Shown piece by piece: positions 34,720 to 45,899 of a stretch of DNA of 64,000 bases. A program made the translations under genes and the position numbers. A model generated the notes under the pieces. The model had not been told where the DNA came from, did not search any database, and saw only the letters and a list, made by a program, of their open reading frames with translations. This DNA comes from Zanthoxylum bungeanum (Eukaryota > Streptophyta > Magnoliopsida > Sapindales > Rutaceae). Numbering within the stretch: the stretch's first letter is position 1; each line of letters begins with the position of its first letter. The stretch is taken from positions 1 to 64,000 of the forward strand of contig SKCR01025330.1 in NCBI GenBank assembly GCA_019454045.1, given 5' to 3'.

Positions 34720-35518
34720 CTACCGAAAGTCTGCAATCATGGAGGTCATCCTCCTCAACTTGGTGTAAATGGAGGGCTTGGTGCCCTTGATAATCATTTT
34801 AATATTATCCTTCTCCGAAGGCCTAGTCTACATCTTCAACAACTGACCTCTCCATCGGTCCACATATCCTTAAAACTCTTCTCTGAATTCTGCTTAACAT
34901 TCTCCAGATCGCGGAGTGACAGATCGATCTCTAGATCAGTGACATACTGCTTCAGGAAGGCATCAGCCAACTCCCTCCAATCTCCCTTCACTTTCTTCTC
35001 TAAAATGTGGTACCACACCACGGGACTCCCTCGAGCGACATTCCAAACATCTTCTGCACTTGGCGCTGAGATAGGCCAACTGAACTCATGACTGATACAA
35101 ACTGTCGGAGATGCACCCTTGGATCCCCATTGCCGCTAAACTTAGCCATATCAGACATCTTGAACTGTGCCGGCAACTGTTCCTCGAAAGTCAGAGTGTC
35201 ATAATCCAGCAAATCCTCATTCTTACCCCTCATCTTGCGGGTAACTGACTCAACTTGATCCCGAAGTTTCTGTAACTCTGCCTGAGACCCAGATACTTTG
35301 CCTGCTGCATATTCTGCCATATCATCATCAAAAGTGGGGATATCATCCCCCAATCTGTTCGGAGGTTCCTCTTGCCTCACATCCCCGGAACTAACCCCAG
35401 CACGAGACCCGGCTATACCAGCCACAGCAGTAGTCAAAGCTTGCAACTGTTCAGTGACCTTGGCGAGACCGTTCTCTAACTGATCCATACGGGATACCTC
35501 ATTACCGGATTCACTCAT
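34720..35518 (-). pseudogene. Gag N-terminal half (capsid) of element B
   Basis: Begins at 35518 with MSESGNEVSRMDQLE; the upstream in-frame Met is not shared with A, so this start is preferred. A coiled-coil-like stretch is followed by the capsid region (FKMSDMAKFSGNGDPRVHLR, then FVSVMSSVGLS and VQKMFGMSLEG). A frameshift near 35010 moves the text to another frame (YHILEKKVKGDWRELADAF, then LKQYVTDLEIDLSLRDLENV), and stops follow near 34830 and 34730. Gag forms the particle shell. This is the part missing from the mini-Gag of element A. Confidence 0.85.
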
Positions 35519-35679
35519 GACTGTTACTGTTATTTTAATGAGCCTTGTCCCTTCTCTAACCCAAACGGTATCTATGATGTCTTTTTGAGACATAGAGGGT
35601 GTTAACATGATATATGTATGTATGAGGTGCATGAGATGCATGTAACATATATAACATACTACATCAACTAAAAGTTTCA

Positions 35680-36140
35680 AAAAAATCGGCCCGTTATCAT
35701 TTTAGAAGCTTTTGGGCTAACTGTCATAGGAGTGAACTCGTCCCAGTTTAAATGGCCCAACAAGTTCACATCTCATGGCAAGGAGCCCAACTAAATCCAA
35801 ATGGTAATGTTCCGAACACAAGCACAATGTGGCCCATCAACACTTAGAAGCATTTGGCCCAATCGTCATAAAATACATTCTTGTCCCAGTTTAAATGGCC
35901 CAACAAGCCCATATCCCATGACAAATGGTCCAAATGGATCCAAACGACGATGTTCCCAAACATAAGCATAAAAGAAGGATAATGCAAACATAAAGTAATA
36001 ATTTCTACATAATGGCCTATCAACATTTCAGAAGCTTTGGGCCTAATAGTCATAAGGTACGAACTCGCCCCAGTTTAAATGGCCCAGCAAGTTCGCATTT
36101 CTGACAATAGTCCAATTGCATCCAAATGAGGATGGTCCAC
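35680..36140. repeat. Leader repeats of element B
   Basis: Three copies of about 145-180 bp, beginning near 35688, 35830 and 36012, each with a 'ggcc(c/t)at' start, 'gtcccagtttaaatggccca' or similar, and 'aatccaaatg'-type text. It corresponds to the array in A at 9770-10255. Confidence 0.75.
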
Positions 36141-36674
36141 AAGCACATACTCAAGGAAATAATTGTTACTTTAACCATACAAACCCGGTCTATGGGTGGG
36201 TTCACAAGAGTATAGAAAAAGGCTCTCACCGGCGAAGGGTGGCCCATAACTAGGTCTCCCCAATCAAGGGTTCGAGCGACCAAGTGAGCGCACCCTTTTT
36301 TATACACTAAGGTACGTGCCAATGAGCTATGGTGTGTGACTGACTGTCAAATGGATTTCCCGTTGTAGATTCCCCAGAGGGAGGGTGGAGCTAGGCTCAC
36401 TTAAATACCCAAGCCTCTTAGGCTCTTATCGCTTGGTGTCAGGAATAAACAACGAGTCCTCCAAATTAGTCCATCACAATAGGCTACGAGTATATGGCTA
36501 TCTAGGTGCATTTACAGCTTTTCCTTCTAGAAAGGTAGTGAGTGAAGGAAGACACCAAACCATTACCTAGCCTCAGAATGCCTTTGATTAAACCCCCATT
36601 TCATCCACTATAGACACGGTCAATTAGAACATAAATCCAAACATTACAAAACAATATTTCGGGGCCAATTCTCT
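36141..36674 (-). other. Element B 5' leader (untranslated)
   Basis: Homologous to 10256-10763 in A, sharing 'ccccagagggagggtggag'-like text and 'ccaaattagtccatcaca'. No coding potential was seen. Confidence 0.65.
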
Positions 36675-36693
36675 ATCCCCAGTGGAGTCGCCA
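36675..36693 (-). other. Primer-binding site, tRNA-Arg type (element B)
   Basis: Plus strand ATCCCCAGTGGAGTCGCCA, identical to element A, followed by the GAC spacer and the LTR edge at 36697. It pairs with the 3' end of tRNA-Arg(ACG) to start minus-strand DNA synthesis. Confidence 0.88.
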
Positions 36694-38115
36694 GACTGTG
36701 GGACACATAAACTGGGCGACGCATGTTGTCCCGGGCTCGCGGCCCGATCGGGAGTACGGAGTAGCCCGCGGGGGACTAAACTGGAGAATAATGGAGTCGC
36801 CACCACCCGGTGTGAACCGGGAAAATGAGATTTAAGGCCGCACTCACCCCTCGCAATGGAAGACCTTAAACCGTTGGGTTCGGAATGGTCCCTTACTTAT
36901 GTCACTTGTAATGAAAGGATTTGTGTAATAATTTAATCAAGCTTAAGTAACACGTATTTCCAAGAGTATCATGCTTCTAAATTCACATGTACAAAAATAA
37001 AACTTACACCTAAATTTACATATATTTCACATCTAAGATTGCATGCTTGAAAGTACATCAAAGTAGCAACAAACATACAACTTCATTGGCATATTGTACT
37101 CACGGAAACACAAGCACACATTAACCACACAAGCACACATGTGAGCACTTTTCCAAGTGGTACGTGGAATTGTATCCCAAGTACAGACTGCACTACCGCC
37201 CATTCGGAATCGGCTACGGAATTTATGTATGGGTTTCCATCTGATATACCACAAGAAATAATACTCCAATGCTATCATGACATGGATATATGAATTGTAA
37301 TACGTTAAGCCAAGACTAAGGTAAATGATGCAACTAATGGAATAAACATGCTTTTCATTATGATGCGTACAAAGATAAGAATGACTATGTGGGATTTCAT
37401 AATACATGCGTGAATGGTATAGTTGGCTTTATGTGAGAGTTGTGAGTGTGTGCATGAGTGCAAGGTGGCTTTATGACGTGAGGAGTTGTGAGTGTGTGCA
37501 CCGGCAGTGTGGCTAGGCGAGAGTGCTAGGTTAGGGCTAATGACGTGAGGAGTTGTGCTTGTGGTAAGCGGCCAAATTGCAGGCGAATTACCTGAATTGT
37601 TTGAGTGCGTGGGGACTGTCAACGTGGGGCAAGTGCGTGTTTGTGATGAAGCTAGGGGCGTTGAAGGCTTGTGTCGTTAAAGCTATGAGGACGTGTGGAA
37701 GCTGGGTGGCAGCGTGATGGTGACAATTTGTATGAGGGGGGGCGTATGCGTGTGAGAATTGTGAGATGGCAGGTGGCGTTAAGGGGCCATATGAGGTCAA
37801 TGTCTTAACGTGAATGAGGGTTCTGGTTCGTGTGTGAACAAAGGAAAGTGCAAGGGCTAATACTATGGGTGTGCCAATGGTAATAGATCGAGCCAAGACG
37901 GGGGTAGATGATGCAATCAATATATGAAAGACGCGGCAAATATCGTGGTAAAGGTAGCCTTTTAGGCTTTTCTTCCCCCAAATGGAGAACCTTTTTAGTC
38001 CAACACAATGAGCCCATGCGCTTTTCATTACAATGCGTACAAAGATAAAGATAACTATATGAAACTTAGTATGTCCGATTGAACATATCTTGCATTCAAC
38101 CGAACACACATCAAC

Positions 38116-38620
38116 CGGCGTGGCAAAGCATCGTGGTAAAGGGTTTGAACCCATCCAAATAGGGGACCTTTCATCGCACTTACTAAGCCCATGCGCTCGA
38201 TTGCATCATGCACACAAAGAATTAAAAACAATAATATCAAACTTAGTATGCCCGATTGAACATATCTTGCATTCAACCGAACACACATCAACCGGCGCGA
38301 CAAAGCATCGTGGTAAAGGGTTTTAACCCCTCCAAATAGGGGACCTTTCATCGCACTTATTAAGCCCATGCGCTCGATTGCATCATGCAAACAAAGAGTT
38401 AAAAACAATAATATCAAACTTAGTATGCCCGATTGAACATATCTTGCATTCAACCGAACACACATCAACCGGCGCGGCAAAGCATCATGGTAAAAGATTT
38501 TAACCCCTCTAAATGGGGACCTTTCATCGCACTTACTAAGCCCATGCGCTCGATTGTATCATGCATAAACAAATAACATGCAGAATTCAAATGACGAAAA
38601 ATAAATAAGCCAAAGCAACA
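38116..38620. repeat. 177-bp tandem array in element B 5' LTR
   Basis: Unit starts at 38116, 38293 and 38470 repeat the exact 177-bp spacing of the 3' LTR array, so the array was present before insertion. Confidence 0.9.
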
Positions 38621-39514
38621 TAAAACAAAAGAGGGTGCCGTTTACTCAAGCGGTACGTGGAGTTGTATCCCGAGTACAGATCATACTACCGTCCATTCGG
38701 AATCGGCTATGAAATTTATGTCTGGGTTTCCATCCGATATACCTCGAGAGTTGACACATCTTTTATTTTATTCCAAGTCCACAACATACAATATTTCATA
38801 ATACATGCATATTTATCTACTCAAGGGCCACAACATGCATTTTGACATAACAATCATGCGAACAATACTCAATGAATAATAAAAATAAAACAGAAAATGA
38901 ATGTGGAAAATACCCTCAGGTCTAATCTTTTTTGCCGACTTTCGGACTTGCGTTTCACGGAGATCGGAATGGTAAAGCTCCTCCATTTCTCCGGTTAACT
39001 GGTTTAGCGTCTTAGCTCACTGTTTTGCTGTTTTGCTTGCTGTTTGGCCTCCGTTTTGCTTCTGTTTTCTCTGTATTTTCTGCTCATTGTTTCAGGTCTA
39101 TTAGTGGACTGTTTTAAGTGGATTTTGCTGCTATTTTAGGGGTTAAATTACTGCTGTTTTTGGTCGTTAAAATAATGCAGTTTTTGATGGTTAAAATAGT
39201 GCAGTTTTCGGTAATGGAGAGGCTTATGGGGCTGTTGTTTTAGGTGATATGGGGGGTTTATGGGGCTGTATTTGCGTGTCCTAAGGTTGTTGTATGGGGC
39301 TGTGTATTCGGCTATAGAGGGACTTGGAGGAGGGGTGGTTGTTTCGATTATTGAAGGAAGTGTAGGAGAGAAATTTTTTTACTTCTTTATGCTATTACGG
39401 TGAATGATATTGTGTGAAGGTGATGGGAAATTCTTTGCTTGTTTTCTTCTTTTGATGGGCGTGAACTTTATGTGTGAAGGAGAGGATGGCTTTGGTTATG
39501 GGTTGTTTATATAG

Positions 39515-39524
39515 AGAAGGGTTA
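39515..39524 (-). promoter_or_regulatory. TATA box in element B 5' LTR
   Basis: Minus strand CTATATAAAC, about 730 bp inside the LTR in the element's sense and preserved in both LTRs. Confidence 0.55.
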
Positions 39525-40252
39525 GGGCTGCACCTTGTCTCACAAGGAAGGGATTTGGTGCATTCAATTAGGATATGATTTAGTGTTAGACAAGGAAAGC
39601 AATGGATTGAGGGGGGACAAATTTGGTTTAAATTAGGAAGTCAATTCATTTGATTGGTTAGGATTAGGCATTTAATTTGTTAGATTAGGAAGTCAATATT
39701 TTTTATTTGTTATGATTGATTTTAATTAGGTATATCATCTTTTTAATTTAGGTATATAACATATTTGATTTGTTTAAATTAGGCATGATTTTATTTTATG
39801 TTTTATTTAATTTGGTAAATGATTTAATTATTATTTTATTTAATTACATTATCTAATTAATATTTAACTTAATATTTGATTTAATTTGGGTGTGTATTAG
39901 GGTGAATGGGCGTGTGGGCCTTGTTGTGGGCGTGTGGGCCTTTGGTTGGTGGGTTTAGTTTGTGTGGGCTAGGTGTGTGGGCTTGCGGGGGTTTTAGGTC
40001 AAGGCCAAGGGGCTTGCGGGGATTTTGGGCCGAGGTTAGGTGATTTGTGAATGTTTTGGGCCGGGAATAATTTTTAAAACGGAAAACCAACAAGTAACCC
40101 GAAGCCAAAACCAGCGAACTTAATCCGAATATGAGTCAATTCTTGACTCCTCCCTTCCGACGTCCGTTTCCCGCGGCTTCCGCGACTTAAAAGGTAGTGC
40201 CTTCAACTGAGACTCATCATCGGGTTTCACATGCAAAAATACAATGCCTACA

Positions 40253-41067
40253 GTAAGTTTGAACTTCTCTTAAGTTATGTTATTTTATGTATTTGATGCA
40301 TGATCACATAACTTAATGTTGAAATAAGGCTAATAACTTATGTTAGGATGCTTTGGAAGTATAAACACAATATGCTTGTTATTAGGTCAAAATATTTATG
40401 TTGGACATAAACATAAAATTAAAGTTTGGAGCTATAGATTAAAGCTTAGAGCTATGGCTTCTATTCTAGAATCACTTGACCACCTTTGAGTGACCTAGAA
40501 TTGTTCATGAATCATTTCATTGTGAGATTCTATTTTGGGTTGTATTTTGATTCAAAGAAATACATATATATATTTAGAATTTATATATGTTTATTTCATA
40601 ATATGTGTTGTGGTTGGTTTTGAAATTAAAATTATTTTGGGTGATTTTAAAAGTGTTTAAGATTTTTAAAAGTTAAAAAAGGCTCAATACATTTTTCCAG
40701 AGAGGAAAGCTTTGCAGCGCCACTTTTGGCGCTCCAATGATGCCCAGCAGCGTTACTGCTGCATGCAGTCAGTGCTACATGCAACATGTGCTGCATGCAA
40801 CCACCGCTGTGTGTAGCCAGTGCTGTATGTAGCATGCGCTACAAGCGTACTAGGTGCGCACTGGTCTGAAATATTTTCGGTTTTTTTTTCTCAACTAGAT
40901 TTTTCCAGACCCAGATTTATTTATTGTTTTTCATTAACACTTGAAAAATATAATATTATATTTTATTAATTATTAAAATACACCCATGCTATATATCCAC
41001 GAGTTAGACCCACTTCCGCTGCGCGGGGCTCCGATCATACCATAGGGGTTCCACATCTTCCCCAACA
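40253..41067 (+). mobile_element. Solo LTR H, 3' segment
   Basis: Resumes H after the second GTAAG (40253-40257) and ends CTTCCCCAACA, followed by the TATGT duplication at 41068-41072. It contains a GC-rich hairpin (AGCGCC...GGCGCT near 40718) and a run of 16-bp GC-rich repeats (about 40743-40860) at a position where F1 and F2 have different sequence. A 62-codon minus-strand frame covering those repeats is a repeat effect. Confidence 0.88.
40743..40860. repeat. 16-bp tandem repeats in LTR H
   Basis: Units of the type 'catgtgctgcatgcaa', 'ccaccgctgtgtgtag', 'ccagtgctgtatgtag' follow each other without gap. Several contain the palindrome GCATGC or close variants. Confidence 0.75.
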
Positions 41068-41072
41068 TATGT

Positions 41073-42030
41073 ATGCGTACGCTATTTGAATAAGTTTATT
41101 ATTGACTCATATATGCGATTTATCTGTATGTTTAATTGATAAGTTTCTGTATCAAATATTTCCAAATAGAAATCCTGAAACTGAGTATGTATGTTCGATA
41201 AGTGAAAGATGAGAAGATTGTTAAAGAGATATCATTTGAATTCGTAGTAATGTGTATATTCTCATGTTCGAAATATATGTATGTATATGAGTATTTGGAT
41301 GATGACTCGAAGTGGTGTCATGTATGTGCTTGTGTATGAGAAATCGTTCGATGAGTTTGTGTTATGTCATATGTGTGCATGTGTGTATGTTTAATTGGTT
41401 GATAATTTGATGGTGTTATAACCGAGCTGGTTAGGAATTCATTCGGACGACATCATCTTATACCTATTCTAAAATAGATAATGAGTATCGTACGAGCATT
41501 GCTTGTGGAAGCCAGTGCATATGGATGTGTTGTTTGGGTTATGTGTTCATTGATGTATTGACTGTTATGTATACTTTGTTGTCGGTTGCACGATAATTGT
41601 ATGTATGTCTGAGTGTATTTGTGTGTATGATAGATTCCGTAATATATATGGACTGTGTATGCTTACGTGGAATGAATGAATGAATTGAAAACCGGTGTGA
41701 ATATAAGATGTTATAAAGGGTGTTTTCTAAGTTTGTTATTATATGTAAGTATATTGTGAAATGTGTTTGTAAGCTTTTGGTGCGAGACATGTCTCCAAGT
41801 AAGAATTCTGAAATTGGATTTGTATGAATATAAGAGAAGTGAACTATGACTTCTGAACTGATATGTGTGAAAACATATGTCATGAATGTTAAGCTATCGT
41901 AAGGCTATCGGAATTGAAGAAAGTTCGATTTGAATTGAAGAAAGTTTGTTTGACTTACTAATTTGATGATATTTCAAAGATGTTTATTCGTGATAAAATA
42001 TAAATATGTGACGTCATTAGGTATTTTGAT
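41073..42030. other. Old intervening sequence between H and E
   Basis: TG-rich sequence on the plus strand ('atatgtatgtatatgag', 'gtgtgcatgtgtgtatg') with 'gttataaccgagctggttag' near 41415. It is probably the continuation of 23069-23667 before H inserted. The wording resembles the long U3 or R of a Tekay/Del-like LTR, but ends and coding parts are absent. The 114-codon minus frame here (41883 to 41539) has no recognisable domain. Confidence 0.4.
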
Positions 42031-42035
42031 GTTTG
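42031..42035. repeat. Target-site duplication of element E, left copy (GTTTG)
   Basis: GTTTG precedes the TGTTAGTG edge of E and recurs at 52080-52084 after the TCCAACA edge. Confidence 0.93.
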
Positions 42036-44065
42036 TGTTAGTGTTCCTAAAACATGCCAAGGATCTAATAAGCATGAAAACATGTTCATAAATTCAAAAT
42101 AAATTACGGAATTACTTACATTGAATGGATTTGAGCTTTTAAAATTTTGAGAAGAAGATCTCCAAGATGCTTCCTTTGTTGATTCCAAGCTTTGAGTTGT
42201 GAGAAGTGATCTCCAAGATCCAACCTTCAATGTTGATTCCAAGCTTTGAGTTGTTTCCCTATCACCTTTGTTGATTCCTTGAAGTGCTAGCTAACTTGAT
42301 TTTGCCACAAAATCAAAGAGAGGAGGGAGACCATTTTCACGCCCATTTTGGAGGATATTAGGGTTTCCATTTAGTTCCAAGTGTGTTTTGTGTGAAGCAT
42401 ACACAAATGAGATTGAGAGAAGAGTGTTGGTAAAAGCCAATTTACCATTTTCACCTAAACAAGGTGGTTGGGTAAATGGTTTTGCCAAAACCATTCCAAG
42501 GTGGTTGGAAAGTGGATGGTATGGCATAAATGCCAACCACTCTCCCAACTACCACATTTAAAGTGGGCCCCACATTTGAATTCAAAATTCAAATGTCTCT
42601 ACGAACATTTGACGTGGCTCGGATCCGTTTAATCCGATTAAACGAATTCTCGTCGCTAAATAATTAAATCTAATTTAATTAAATAACGATGCCACGCAAA
42701 TATATTACCAACGTCGTTTACGAATTAATTCTAAATTAATTCATTCATTCGTATTAAAGTCCAACTTTAATTTCGTAACGAAATCCAATTCATATTAATA
42801 TATCCGATATATTAATTTTAGCCCATACGAATAAATTAAATAGAAAAATCAAATTTAACTATTAAATTTATTCTACCGATTAATTCCAAATTAATCGCGT
42901 TCTCTCTCTTCCGAACACATTTAATCCCAGATTAAATAATACCTCAATTAATCCTAGATTAATTTTCTCTCTCTTAATTAATCCCAGATTAATTCTCTCT
43001 TAATTAATCCCAGATTAATTCTAATTCGAATCAACTGTCATCGGTGAATCTTTGGGAAGCGACCCAAGAGATCCCTGGATATGTTGGCAGTAAATACGGT
43101 CATCGGATTATCCGAATACGTGCGTACCTCGTACCACATGCTTACCGATTTACAAGACATGGTTGGCTTCTAGCAAAACACCGTGCCTACCCAATTCTCT
43201 AGAAATATTCTTACTGGAATATATAATCTATGTCAGGCGTAGTATACGTAGTATTGCGTATTGCGATCCAGTATCGAATGTCACGTGTTAGGCCTGGGGC
43301 TGGAACTGTGTCTGCCCCGTACGAAGCACATGTCGGATGTCTTATAACTAGTCTCTATTATTGGATATACATGACCTAGTCATAATATCCCGATGACTGC
43401 AGTACTTAAGAGCACTAGTACCGTATCCTACGTGACATCATCTCCACTATGACTGGAGTGATACTTCCGTCTTGACATCACACCCAATACACTACGATTC
43501 TCAATATACCCAGCAGAGGCGTACACAGAACCGGTTAAAGCCCTGGATGACCAAAACTAAAGCATACTGATTGTCGCAAGTATTAGCGATGCAAGTCTCA
43601 GGTTAAGACCAAATACACCTACCCTGATATCGGACTTCTATAGATACATAGTCATACAACCAATGGAATTCCGAGGGGTATATCCAGAGCGAAGCTGTTT
43701 CCGCACCATCGGTAAACACAACCTCCTATCACACTTGCATAAGTATCCAATACTTAAATATATGAGAACTATGCCGTTGTGCTCCCACAACGTGCACAAC
43801 TGCAATACTAGTCTATTCCGTATTATCGATGTCCAGTCTCGATAATACTAGGACTAGGGATATTTAATGATTAATCCTTCGAAGACTGATACTGTCTCAT
43901 ATCATCTCAATCCAGGAACTAATCATAGGGACCTCCTATCATTTATACATCTAGGTGATCTAATCACAAATGATAAGAGCGCAATCTCTTTGTCACATAG
44001 TTAATTTGTACAACAACACCATGATCTGTACAAATAGTGACGTTATGGGTCATAACTGTCCAACA
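42036..44065 (-). repeat. Element E 3' LTR
   Basis: 2,030 bp, TGTTAGTGTTCC to GTCCAACA. From 42626 to 43020 it carries 12 consecutive short hairpins. It has an open minus-strand frame of 85 codons (42548-42291) that is shared, slightly altered, with the other LTR and has no known domain. It is one hairpin unit longer than the 5' LTR. Confidence 0.92.
42626..43020. repeat. Chain of 12 short perfect hairpins (E 3' LTR)
   Basis: Perfect arms of 7-11 bp with tiny loops follow each other: 42626 (arms CGTTTAATC, loop C), 42661 (loop CTA), 42722 (CTA), 42753 (CCA), 42770 (A), 42794 (11-bp arms, loop C), 42851 (CTA), 42877 (CCA), 42919 (CCA), 42946 (CTA), 42976 (CCA) and 43002 (CCA). The last four are separated partly by CT-rich runs. 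Ten of the twelve loops are CCA, CTA or a single C. Confidence 0.88.
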
Positions 44066-44076
44066 ATCTCCCACTT
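44066..44076 (-). other. Polypurine tract of element E
   Basis: Minus strand AAGTGGGAGAT directly before the 3' LTR start (TGTTGGAC), the usual form in plant copia elements. Confidence 0.85.
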
Positions 44077-44339
44077 GGCCTATAGACAGTCACTCGAGTG
44101 TCTTACACCCGAACTATGTACGGTTCTCTCAAACTGCTGAGGAAAGGCTTTTGTCAGCGGATTTGTATGATTATCGTCTGATGCAATTCATTCGATCATC
44201 ACATCGCCACGATGTATGATCCGAACGAATCAGATGAATAGTCGAAGTATATATCTGGATCGTTTATGAGACCATTAATTCTTTAGCCTAGCTCAGCTGC
44301 TAACAGAACTATATCTAATCTAATTAGATTTGTTAATGA

Positions 44340-44640
44340 CCTAGATGGCTTCTATTGCTGCCTCAGCCGCAACAATAACCCGCATTTGTTGTTTATTCGG
44401 CAACAGTATCTTGCTTGGAAGATTTCCAGCTCACTGTACCGTTATTCAAACTGTATAGTACCGTTGTTGCGACTTTTAGTCACTTAATCGGTTAGGAAAC
44501 TTGCAACAGTGATCCCAGTCACTTCAAGTTCTCCATCTCCATAGTTTAAGACATCATCCTTAGTTCTCTAAGATACTAACGGATGTTCTTATTATCAATC
44601 CAGTGACTATCACTTGGATTGACCTGTTTGTGACTCCATA
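44340..44640 (-). pseudogene. Copia RNase H remnant of element E
   Basis: Minus-strand reading with frame breaks gives 'NPSDSHWIDNKNI', 'YLRTKDDVLNYG', 'ELEVTGITVASF', 'SELEIFQA', 'QMRVIVAAEAAIEAIWV', matching the conserved copia RNase H order. Several catalytic positions are replaced and stops are frequent. The RT 3' portion between this and 44950 is too decayed to read with confidence. Confidence 0.75.
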
Positions 44641-44946
44641 TGATCAAAGCGTATGAGACACCAGGTCACGTACATTTTTCAATGTACGAGTTCTCAGAGA
44701 GTGTTAACAACTTTAAATATATCCCAGTAGATCTTTATTCCTAGAATAAAGGTTGTTTCTCCCAAGAATTCTATGGAGAGTTTTAATGAAAGCCAAGCTT
44801 TCACCGATTGTAATATGAGAATATCATTTCCAAGAAATGACATATCATTATCATAAGGACATTACTGTCAGTGCGCTCCCACTAACCTCTTTATATACAC
44901 AAGAATCATTTCATTTTGAATTTAATCATACACCATTATGATTACA

Positions 44947-45480
44947 TCAAAACGTTAGTTCCAAGAACGTAATGCTTACTTCAATCCCTCTATGGATTGA
45001 ATAACCACAAACCTTGTTTGCTAGTTTTGGTACGACAAAACCGCCAGGATGTTGTAAACATCCTCCAAAAGGTTTCCTTTTCAGGAAAGCTATTTTTCGG
45101 TTCAGCTTCCATATTTCATAAATGAAACATGCAGCATCAGCAAGCATTATCCAAATGGATTTAACGTGGCAACAGGTAAAAGATTTCGTTGTAATCAACA
45201 CAATGTTGATAATGATATCTTTCGGCTACAAGCCTAGCTTAGTATGTTGGTATGTTGCCATCCACGTATGTCTTCCTTGAAGACTTATATAGTACCAATA
45301 GGCATAATGCCTTGCGGTACAACAACTAGTGTCCAAACATAGTTGTTATACATGGAATCCATTTCGGACTCATGGAACTTTGCCATAATAGGGAGTCGAT
45401 ACCTTGTATCACTTCCTCATACGTAGTCAGTTCGTATTCCTCAATAAGATTGACATCTTTATGAGGTGAGATCAGAAACT
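44947..45480 (-). pseudogene. Copia reverse transcriptase remnant of element E
   Basis: Reading on the minus strand from 45480: FLISPHKDVNLIEEYELTTY, then EEVIQGIDSLLWQ, the usual start of copia RT, then ARLVAERYHYQHCVDYNEIF, then an open 84-codon frame (45201-44947) with DAACFIYEIWKLNRKIAFLK and 'PGGFVVPKLANKVCGYSIH'. These match the RT finger and palm region. The YVDD box was not found, so the core is lost or unreadable. Frameshifts lie between the blocks. Confidence 0.82.
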
Positions 45481-45899
45481 CATACCCCAGGTTGTTTTCT
45501 GACTCTCTCCTACCTACATTGTTCTTGTGTATTCGAAGATTATTGGTATAGCTTCATCCTTGATGAACTGTTTAGGATCCACGAAGGACTTGGTGCCTTG
45601 AACATTATAACTCCGATTTTTCATCGAGCTTTACTATCCTCCCACTTACCACTGCATATCGGTATTCCTCTTAGAAAAACCGCATGGTGAGCAACAATTA
45701 CATTGTTCTCTAGTGAGTTGTATAAGTAATATACTTTGGTTTCCTTAGGATAACCAATTACATTAGGCACTTATCCAATTTGGGTTCTAGTTTGGTATCA
45801 TCCAAACGTATGCCTAGCATTCCCAAATCATCAGGAGTGAGAAAGCCCAGTTTCTTTCCTATTCATATCTAATATGAAATCTGTCAGACAGATTTTTAT
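45481..45899 (-). other. Decayed RT-integrase spacer of element E
   Basis: The variable spacer between integrase and RT in copia polyproteins would lie here. I see no readable conserved block on the minus strand. The small plus-strand frame at 45466-45690 is antisense chance. Confidence 0.5.

Larger units (their letters stand above)
25300..40252 (-). mobile_element. Element B: near-complete Tat-lineage Ty3/gypsy retrotransposon, nested in H
   Basis: A 14,953-bp element with 3.5-kb LTRs, tRNA-Arg primer-binding site (36675-36693), polypurine tract (28799-28812) and, on the minus strand, gag, protease, RT, RNase H, archaeal-like RNase H and integrase in that order. The second RNase H, the protease and the RT motif style fit the Tat group of plant Ty3/gypsy elements. 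The coding region is broken by several stops and at least two frameshifts, so this copy is not autonomous. Both ends and the GTAAG duplication are intact, and the two LTRs are visibly very similar, so insertion is fairly recent relative to F, H and E. Confidence 0.95.
36697..40252 (-). repeat. Element B 5' LTR
   Basis: 3,556 bp. It contains, in plus coordinates, the 11-nt primer-site copy at 36792-36802, 100-bp modules at about 37150 and 38645, 177-bp units starting at 38116, 38293 and 38470, and the promoter side from about 39500 to 40252. Transcription on the minus strand would start shortly below 39490, so the tandem units lie in the transcribed R-U5 leader. Confidence 0.93.

Noticed and set aside
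41539..41883. 114-codon minus frame
   Set aside because: Low-complexity, Thr/His/Ile-rich text from TG-rich DNA; no domain and no related copy in the window.
42291..42548. 85-codon minus frame shared by both E LTRs (also 50331-50588)
   Set aside because: It is shared because LTRs are copies. There is no known domain, and the D LTRs do not keep it as an open frame.
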